Origin: Hysterangium stoloniferum
Lineage: Eukaryota > Basidiomycota > Agaricomycetes > Hysterangiales > Hysterangiaceae
Length of the DNA stretch: 64,000 nt
Assembly (NCBI GenBank): GCA_015178975.1
Contig: WHVD01000035.1
Coordinates: forward strand, 679,153 to 743,152
Reading direction: 5' to 3'
The stretch's first letter is position 1, and every line of letters starts with the position of its first letter. Under the pieces are notes generated by a model that saw nothing but the letters and a program-made list of their open reading frames with translations, did not search any database and was not told the origin of the DNA. Both the position numbers and the translations under genes were made by a program. This document shows, in pieces, positions 57,973-64,000 of this stretch.

Positions 57973-59127
57973 ATGTCGATTCGTCGGCCGTTATTCATCA
58001 CTACCCCGGAAGACTCAGATACCGAAATATCCGTACTTCAAAAGATGTCGAAGGTCGCAGAACTTCAACAAAAACGCCAGAAAATGGAGGAGTTGAAGCG
58101 ACGACAGGAGGAGAAGGAAAGACCATTGATGCAGGAGTTGAAAGATGTGGAGGAGGCGGAGAAGCGGGAATTGGAGCGGGTGAAGGCGGAAAAAGAAAAA
58201 GAGTTGGCGAGGTTGCGGAAAATGATGGAGGATCGGAGGTTGAAGGAAGAAGAAGTGAAGAAACAGCAAGAAGCTGAGGCGGCGGAAAAACGTAAGGAGG
58301 TAAGGGAAGGAAAGGTGAGTCCAATTTCATAGATTTCCGTGGTTCCAACCGATAACTGTTACGTACAGCGAAAAGCCGTGGAGGTGGAAGTAGAGGGAGA
58401 AGCTGGGCCTTCGAGTCCTAAAGTGAGTGTATCTGTAACGGGAACGGTAGTCGTTTAACTTTCGAAACAGAAACCAAAGGTCAAAGCTCCGGAACGGATG
58501 GAAATCGTCCATGAAACTCCGTGTTATCGATGTTCCATACGGAACATGACGTGTTGGAAACAGAAGGTAAAATGGGGCGGAACTTGCTATCCCTGCGCGG
58601 TTCTCAAACTTCCGTGCACCCTTGCCTCAAAAAGGGTTCCGAAAGGTGAGAAGACTCCGAAACCTAACGACGCGGGAAGTTCAGGAGCGGCCAAAGCTGC
58701 GGAAACTGAAACGTCGAAAACGGATAGTACAGGCATTGAGCTTCTCAAGGACACCGTCGACGCGTTGGTTTTTATCGGGATGGAAGTCATGAAAATGTGG
58801 GATACAATGGATCGTCATAATGATATCCAGGAGAAAGGTTTCCGTTCGTTGGTCCGGAATTTCCGGAGGCAAAACGATTTCCTGGAGAAGATGATGGTTA
58901 GTATCGGTGTAATCGTGGTATCTGATCGATTTGCCGATAAGGCGAAAAACCAGCCGAACGATCCATTGGCGGAGTGTGTGGAGCAGAGATGGGGGTTGGG
59001 AAAAGAGCCGGAAGAATCAGAGAGTGAAGATGAAGAGGTACAGGATATGGTGGAAAGTGCGGAAATTGCTGAAGAGCCGGAGGTTGGGACGGAAGGTGGA
59101 TTTGGGGTGTCAGAGACTTTGAGATAG
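57973..59127 (+). CDS. Spliced antisense gene of gypsy-2: coiled-coil protein with Zn2Cys6-spaced cysteines
   Basis: Lies between pol and the 3' LTR on the strand opposite to gag-pol and converges with pol (stops about 90 bp apart). Exons 57973-58314, 58369-58422 and 58471-59127; introns of 54 and 48 bp with GTGAGT donors and TACAG/AACAG acceptors. The product is 350 residues. Residues about 20-114 form a Glu/Lys/Arg-rich coiled coil. After a short linker a cluster CYRCSIRNMTC, then WKQKVKWGGT, then CYPCAVLKLPC (about residues 147-178) has the spacing C-x2-C-x6-C-x10-C-x2-C-x6-C of fungal Zn2Cys6 DNA-binding domains. Then come a Lys/Thr/Ser-rich stretch, a helical region (DTVDALVFIGMEVMKMWDTM) and an acidic C-terminus. 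No retroviral domain. The role is unknown; DNA binding is an inference from cysteine spacing only. Confidence 0.75.
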
Positions 59128-59216
59128 ATTTAATAATATATTTTTTTTGACTTGCAAAACCTAAAACGAGTGTGAAAACGGAAGTGTCGGAAGTTGATCA
59201 GAAAGGAACAGAAAGA

Positions 59217-62200
59217 TTAGAGTGATGATAAAGGTCCGGGTTTGCCTGGATAAGCCGTGTGGAAGTCAGTAACAATTTCCATAGCATGTCCAAGTTCCGT
59301 GGCCAATATCCATGACGTTTCCTCGTCGGTACCTTCATAACCTGCCCATTTAACTAAATAGAGCAATTTACAAGTACGTCGGCGATTGTCGATTTTAGAA
59401 TCCAATATTTCGGAAACTTCGAATTCGGGTTCTCCATCAATGATGACCGGAGGGGACGGAGGTTGAGTACGTTCCGGGAATGAGTTAGGAACACAAGGTT
59501 CTAACATGGAAACGTGGAAAATGGGGTGGACTGCTCGCATACTGTCGGGAAGACGGAGAGTCCATGAAAGTGAACCGGCTTGTGCTATAATTTCAAAAGG
59601 TCCTAAGAATTTCTCAGCGAGTTTTTTAGAAGGTCGGGTAGTACGGAAGAATTGAGCTTTTACAAAAACCTGATCACCAACTTTAAATTTAGGAGGCGGG
59701 ATCCTGTTTTTGTCCGCGGAACGTTGATAATGTTCCTGTGCGGAAGAAATAGCTTTCCGAAGTTCTTGATGTAATTCGTCGAGATCGGTAATAAATTCTT
59801 GAGCACGGACCGAAGCCAAATCTCGTTCGGAATGTACTGTGAGATTCGGATTATAGCCTTTATTGGCGAAGAAGGGAGATATGCCGGTGGTTGCATTTGG
59901 AGAGTTATTGTAGGCGAATTCCACGATCGGAAGAAGGGATTTCCAGTTGTCCTGTTGATAATTACAATAGATGTGGAGATATTGTTCCAATGTTTGATTA
60001 ACACGTTCCGTTTGTCCATCACCTTCTGGGTGATATCCTGAGGTGAAGTGTAGTTTCATGTTGAGGGCTTTTCCGAGGGCCTGGAAGAAATGGGAGACGA
60101 ACTTGGAGCCTCGATCGGAAGTTACGTGAGATGGAACTCCGTGTTTGGAAAATACGTGAATAATGAAAAGTTCCGCTAATTGTAAGGACGTGATTGTATC
60201 ATGAGTGGGTATGAAAATGCCTTGTTTCGAGAATTGGTCCACAACGACTAGAATGGATGTAAAGCCTTCGGAAGTCGGGAGTTGTTCGATAAAATCCATG
60301 GAAATTGAATTCCAAGGTTTTTCTGGTATCGGGAGTTGCTTGAGAAGGCCGTACGGCTTATGCCTCTGGGTTTTGGAGCGTAAGCAGGTGGTGCATGACT
60401 TACAGAACTGAGTTACGAAATCTCGGAGGTTGGGCCAAGTATATTCTCTACGGATTAAACCAAGAGTATTGTTGATGCCGTAATGTCCAGAGATTGGATG
60501 ATCGTGTTTATACTGAAGTACGCGGAGTCGAAGATTGTCGGAATCTGGAACGTAGATACATCCATCGAGACGGATAAAACCTTGAGAGTCTTGTGACCAT
60601 CGGGGTTGGTTGGGATTGTCGGGAATGTCTAAATGTGGCTTGAGGGCCGGGTCGGAAGTGAGTGCGGAAAGGATATCTTGATGTAATTGCTCAATGTCCA
60701 TAATCATGACGCTACGCATAATTGGATAGTAAAGGGAAGTTGCTCGGATAGATGCGGAAAGTTGTTGCGTTGTAAAAACCGGTTTCAGGTTATGTGGATT
60801 AACAACAGCATAGTTACTTTCCCCCTCTTTAGGATAGACGTCCCATCGTCGAGTCATGGCATCTGGTTTTCCACCAAGACGTCCGGGTCGGAAACGGATT
60901 ATCATGTTGAAAGCGGAAAGAAATTCAGACCAACGGGCCTGCCGGCAGGTTAAAAGTTTAGTGGTAGAAAAATATTCGAGATTTTTGTGATCGGTAACGA
61001 CGTCAACGGGAGTTGCGGAACCTTCGAGATAATGGCGCCAATGTTTGAAAGCTTCAAAAATTGCCAAAAGTTCCTTATCATGAACGTCGTAATTGAGTTC
61101 GGATACTGAAAGTGTCCGAGAAAGAAATGCGACCGGATGAATTTCACCGTCGGACTCTTGAATGGAAAGAATCGCGGCAATTGCATAATCGGAAGCATCG
61201 GTTTCCACAATAATCGGAAAATCAGGTTTCCAATGGGAAAGAATCGGGGCCGAAGTGAAAGCATTTTTCAAAGTCTGGAAAGCGGAGCGGCATTTATCGT
61301 CAAAAACCCATGGTTGAGTTTTACGGGTAAGACGAGTGAGCGGTACTGTAATATCCGAGTAGTTCCGAATAAAACGACGGTAAAAGTTGGCGAAACCTAA
61401 AAATGATTGAATGTCCTTGACCTTCCGTGGTTCGGGCCAGTCACGGACAACTTGAACCTTGGTTTCATCCATACGGAGACCATCAGGGCCGATGATGAAA
61501 CCTAAGTATTCAATAGAATCCATGTCAAAATAACATTTTTTACCGTTGGCGAAAAGACCGTTTTTACGGAGTCTTCGGAAGACTTCACGGACCTGTTCAT
61601 CGTGAAGAGCGGGATCCTCGGAAAATACCAAAATGTCGTCCAAATAGACTATAACACATACGTCAAGCATGTCGGAAAATATATCATTTACAAAACGTTG
61701 AAAAGCGGAAGGGGTGTTGGTCAGGCCGAATGGCATAACCAACCATTCAAAGGATCCATAGCGAGTCCGAAAAGCAGTTTTCCATTCGTCACCCTCGGCA
61801 ATTCGGACCAAATGATAGGCGTGTTTGAGGTCTATTTTGGTGTAAATTCGAGCTTTCCGTGGGGCGTCGAGTAAGTCGGTAACGAGTGGGAGTGGATACT
61901 TATCTTTCCGTGTGATGGAATTTAATCCTCTGAAATCGACACAGAGTCGAAGGGAACCATCCTTTTTACGGACGAAAAGGACGGGTGCTCCATACGGAGA
62001 CTTTGAGGGACGGATAAAACCTATTGACAAATGTTCATCCAGGAACTCCCGAATAGACGAAAGTTCCGATTGGGATAATGGGTAAATAGGTCCTAATGGA
62101 GGGTTTGAACCGGGCTCAATATCGATTTTTAAGTCGTAGGGCCTATGTGGTGCAAGCCTGTCAGCTTTTTGCTTACTGAAAATGTCCACGAAATCATGGT

Positions 62201-62828
62201 ATTTTTCGGGAACTCCTTCCAGATCGGCTTTTAGCTCGGATAATTCTGGAGTCGCAAAATGTCCAGATGCTTCATCAACTTTTAAGCTGATCGAAAAACA
62301 TTGCGAACCATCCAGTTTACTCGCCCTAACAAATGCCGAAGCATTGATGAGAGAGATTTTTGGGGGCTCGGAAGTTTCGATAGAAGCCGGAGATGCCGTT
62401 GATGCTGAAAAGGCGTTGGCCGGAATAGACGCTGCAGGAGGAACGGAAGTGTCGGGAGTCCGGAAAGTAATACTGCCCAATACCCAGTCAATCAACGGAT
62501 TATATCGGGTGAGCCAGTTGTATCCAAGAACTGCCGAACAGCTAGAGTCCAACTGTGTTACGAAAAATGTAACCGTCTGGGATGTTCCACAAGGGAACTG
62601 AATAGACATGTCGCAGGCTTGAGTAATTGCCGTATTGCTAGTGCCGTCAAACAAACGCAAGGGAATTGCGGGAACAGAATGGAGTTTCAGATTATGTTTC
62701 GTGGCAAAGGTGGTATCTACAAAACAGTGTGTGGAGCCGGAATCTATTAGAGCTCGGAACACTAAATTTCCAGGAAAGTCAGAGACGAGTTTTACAAATA
62801 ATGAATCGGGATTAGAGAGAGCGGACAC
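59217..62828 (-). CDS. pol: Ty3/gypsy chromovirus Pol polyprotein, intact (gypsy-2)
   Basis: A single open frame of 1203 codons from the first Met; the frame is also open upstream to the frameshift site, so the natural product is probably Gag-Pol. Domains in order: retropepsin (ALIDSGSTHCFVD, Asp29), reverse transcriptase (LCVDFRGLNSITRKDKYPLP, WLVMPFGLTNTPSAFQRF, VYLDDILVFSE), RNase H (IVETDASDYAIAAIL, ELNYDVHDKELLAIFEAF), integrase zinc-binding region (HDHPISGHYGINNTLGLI.. CKSCTTC), integrase core (SMDFIEQLPTS, TSDRGSKFV, GYHPEGDGQTERVNQTLE), and a C-terminal chromodomain (CKLLYLVKWAGYEGTDEETS). No stop or frameshift, CpG preserved, so this is a young and possibly active element. Confidence 0.95.
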   Translation of the reverse strand: MSALSNPDSLFVKLVSDFPGNLVFRALIDSGSTHCFVDTTFATKHNLKLHSVPAIPLRLFDGTSNTAITQACDMSIQFPCGTSQTVTFFVTQLDSSCSAVLGYNWLTRYNPLIDWVLGSITFRTPDTSVPPAASIPANAFSASTASPASIETSEPPKISLINASAFVRASKLDGSQCFSISLKVDEASGHFATPELSELKADLEGVPEKYHDFVDIFSKQKADRLAPHRPYDLKIDIEPGSNPPLGPIYPLSQSELSSIREFLDEHLSIGFIRPSKSPYGAPVLFVRKKDGSLRLCVDFRGLNSITRKDKYPLPLVTDLLDAPRKARIYTKIDLKHAYHLVRIAEGDEWKTAFRTRYGSFEWLVMPFGLTNTPSAFQRFVNDIFSDMLDVCVIVYLDDILVFSEDPALHDEQVREVFRRLRKNGLFANGKKCYFDMDSIEYLGFIIGPDGLRMDETKVQVVRDWPEPRKVKDIQSFLGFANFYRRFIRNYSDITVPLTRLTRKTQPWVFDDKCRSAFQTLKNAFTSAPILSHWKPDFPIIVETDASDYAIAAILSIQESDGEIHPVAFLSRTLSVSELNYDVHDKELLAIFEAFKHWRHYLEGSATPVDVVTDHKNLEYFSTTKLLTCRQARWSEFLSAFNMIIRFRPGRLGGKPDAMTRRWDVYPKEGESNYAVVNPHNLKPVFTTQQLSASIRATSLYYPIMRSVMIMDIEQLHQDILSALTSDPALKPHLDIPDNPNQPRWSQDSQGFIRLDGCIYVPDSDNLRLRVLQYKHDHPISGHYGINNTLGLIRREYTWPNLRDFVTQFCKSCTTCLRSKTQRHKPYGLLKQLPIPEKPWNSISMDFIEQLPTSEGFTSILVVVDQFSKQGIFIPTHDTITSLQLAELFIIHVFSKHGVPSHVTSDRGSKFVSHFFQALGKALNMKLHFTSGYHPEGDGQTERVNQTLEQYLHIYCNYQQDNWKSLLPIVEFAYNNSPNATTGISPFFANKGYNPNLTVHSERDLASVRAQEFITDLDELHQELRKAISSAQEHYQRSADKNRIPPPKFKVGDQVFVKAQFFRTTRPSKKLAEKFLGPFEIIAQAGSLSWTLRLPDSMRAVHPIFHVSMLEPCVPNSFPERTQPPSPPVIIDGEPEFEVSEILDSKIDNRRRTCKLLYLVKWAGYEGTDEETSWILATELGHAMEIVTDFHTAYPGKPGPLSSL

Positions 62829-62902
62829 GTTGAGACGGACAACCTCGGAAACACGGAGAGAGTCAACGCAACCCTCTGTCCGTGCAGATTCCGGAGGGTT
62901 GC

Positions 62903-63896
62903 TTACTCTTTTTTCGACTCCGTGGCGGGTTTATCCTTAGACGTTGTAGTCGTAGTGGAAGTTGCCGCACGAGCCTTGGAAGAGCTAGATTTAACGGTAC
63001 AGTCGGAAACCTTGTGTCCACCTTTCCTGCAGAAAAGGCAGAGGTCGTTGTCCATACATTGTTGTTTCTCCCTTCGGGGTGAGTTTACCGTCGGTACCCA
63101 ACAAATGGGAAATGTCGGGTTTGTCGGAAGTTGACTGTTTTTCCTTGTTGGATTTCTTGTCTTTCTTCCGGTCGGAATTTGATTTGCCAGTATTAGTGCC
63201 AGAGCCGGTATTATTGCCTGAGTTGTTGCCGGAAGACTTGCTAGTCGACGCCTTGTTCTTCTGAGAACGTTCCGTCGGGTTCTCTCGAGAAACCTTGGCT
63301 TTTCATTCCAATAACGGGCATCAGATGTTTGAGCTTTCATCCGCATGAGTTGGAGAGTTTTTGGCTTTCCATCTTTGCAGATTTCGTCTTTAAGGCGTGA
63401 CGGAAGTCCCATATAGAAATGGTGCCTGAGGGCGGAATCGTCCCATCCACATCGTTGCGGCGAGGGTATTGAACTTGACGAGATAATCGGAAACTCGTTG
63501 ATTGTCCTTCATCTTGAGCGTCATTAGTTCGTTTTCTGCTTCGCCGGATTGATCGTAAGGTCCGAAATTAGTTTCCAGTTCTTCCACGAAAGCATCCCAG
63601 TCGTCGAGCCATACGGGTGTCTCGTCGGATATTCCGGATAGTCCGGGTTTGAACCAATCCTGAGCAGTATCCTTGAGATATGAGAGCGCAAAATTGACTT
63701 TTCGACTGTCGGATTTAAAAGCATTGGGTCGATCACGGAAACTGAAACGACATTGAAGAAGGAAATTCTTCAATTTTTTCGGATCCTTGCCGGTAAATGG
63801 TTCGGGTTCTTTGACTCCGGTGCGGGATGATTCTTTACTATCCTCAGCGGATTTCAAGTAATCAGCGAATTTGGAAATGGAGTTAAAAAGCAACAT
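62903..63896 (-). pseudogene. gag: Gypsy-2 gag, frameshifted
   Basis: The capsid domain is open at 63390-63896 (EPFTGKDPKKLKNFLLQCRF, then WFKPGLSGISDETPVWLDDW). At about 63458 one extra base relative to the old copy (cacatcgttgcgg) throws the frame into TMWMGRF-stop. The true continuation, HHFYMGLPSRLKDEICKDGK, lies in the frame of 62903-63412. Within that ORF the linker is read in a second wrong frame between about 63295 and 63070. The old copy shows the intended Ser/Asn/Lys-rich linker, so two compensating single-base shifts are present. The zinc knuckle CLFCRKGGHKVSDC and the ESKKE-stop end are intact. The gag N-terminus extends towards or beyond the right edge. Three such shifts beside a perfect pol could also be assembly errors. 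Confidence 0.8.
62909..62914 (-). promoter_or_regulatory. Gag-pol frameshift site of gypsy-2
   Basis: The minus strand reads TCG AAA AAA GAG TAA in the gag frame. Pol is open in the -1 frame through this point, the same relation as in gypsy-1, but the heptamer is G_AAA_AAA rather than A_AAA_AAA. Confidence 0.45.
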
Positions 63897-64000
63897 TCCA
63901 GTTTGATCATCGGAGGGTTTTGTCGATGTATCCGGTTGATCTTCTGCTTCGTTGTCGGTAGTGTGGGGAACATTGGTGTCCTTCGTTACCTCGGTAACCT
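63897..64000 (-). other. Gag N-terminal coding or leader, cut by the window edge
   Basis: The frame of the gag ORF continues to the edge without an obvious stop. The minus strand reads an acidic segment (TDNEAEDQPDTSTKPSDDQT). The start codon and the 5' LTR are not in the window. Confidence 0.5.

Noticed and set aside
59799-62940. Plus-strand ORFs opposite gypsy-2 pol
   Set aside because: Short, without motifs, and explained as the complement of a long conserved coding frame. This contrasts with the supported antisense gene at 57973-59127.

Overview
The window is eukaryotic and most likely from an agaricomycete basidiomycete. The spliced genes have many GT-AG introns of about 46-60 bp, including a 13-exon cytochrome P450. 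The rest is nested LTR retrotransposons of the chromodomain Ty3/gypsy and Ty1/copia types. Older copies have lost CpG (CG read as TG or CA), while young copies keep it. The species cannot be named from this sequence.

Layout. 1-4.1 kb: minus-strand gypsy element (gypsy-1), cut by the window edge, with an 18-bp coding minisatellite in gag and a likely 5' LTR (family B). 4.1-8.7 kb: minus-strand copia wreck (copia-1) with two solo LTRs (families D and C). 8.7-18.7 kb: a degraded multi-exon gene on the minus strand, split by copia-2 (10835-17113), which itself carries a solo LTR B and another insertion. 19.0-26.1 kb: copia-4 inserted into the anticodon arm of a tRNA-like sequence and carrying three nested solo LTRs (A, D, C). 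26.2-37.9 kb: a roughly 6-kb tandem duplication; each unit holds an apparently intact P450 gene on the minus strand and a degraded unrecognised coding stretch. Unit A alone has a 1053-bp miniature LTR element with an ORF; unit B alone has a solo copia LTR and a small repeat. 38-43 kb: minus-strand copia-3 remains with a TIR-type insertion and a solo LTR C. 44.1-49.2 kb: a gene island with a membrane-anchored USP30/Ubp16-like deubiquitinase, a small three-exon hypothetical gene, a weak plus-strand ORF, and the ER membrane complex subunit EMC6, whose last exons include a 15-nt microexon. 50-57.2 kb: an old CpG-depleted gypsy copy broken by LTR C, LTR B and a 1.26-kb insertion. 57.2-64.0 kb: a young minus-strand gypsy element (gypsy-2) with intact pol and damaged gag, running off the right edge.

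Most notable: between pol and the 3' LTR of gypsy-2 lies a gene on the opposite strand with its own TATA box, two spliceosomal introns and a 350-residue product. The product combines a charged coiled coil with six cysteines spaced C-x2-C-x6-C-x10-C-x2-C-x6-C, the spacing of fungal Zn2Cys6 DNA-binding clusters. The old copy at 52-54 kb keeps the same TATA box, splice sites and all six cysteines, so the gene belongs to the element. Other points of interest are the copia-type half-tRNA-iMet primer-binding sites, a -1 frameshift heptamer between gag and pol, and an LTR hairpin motif shared by three LTR families.
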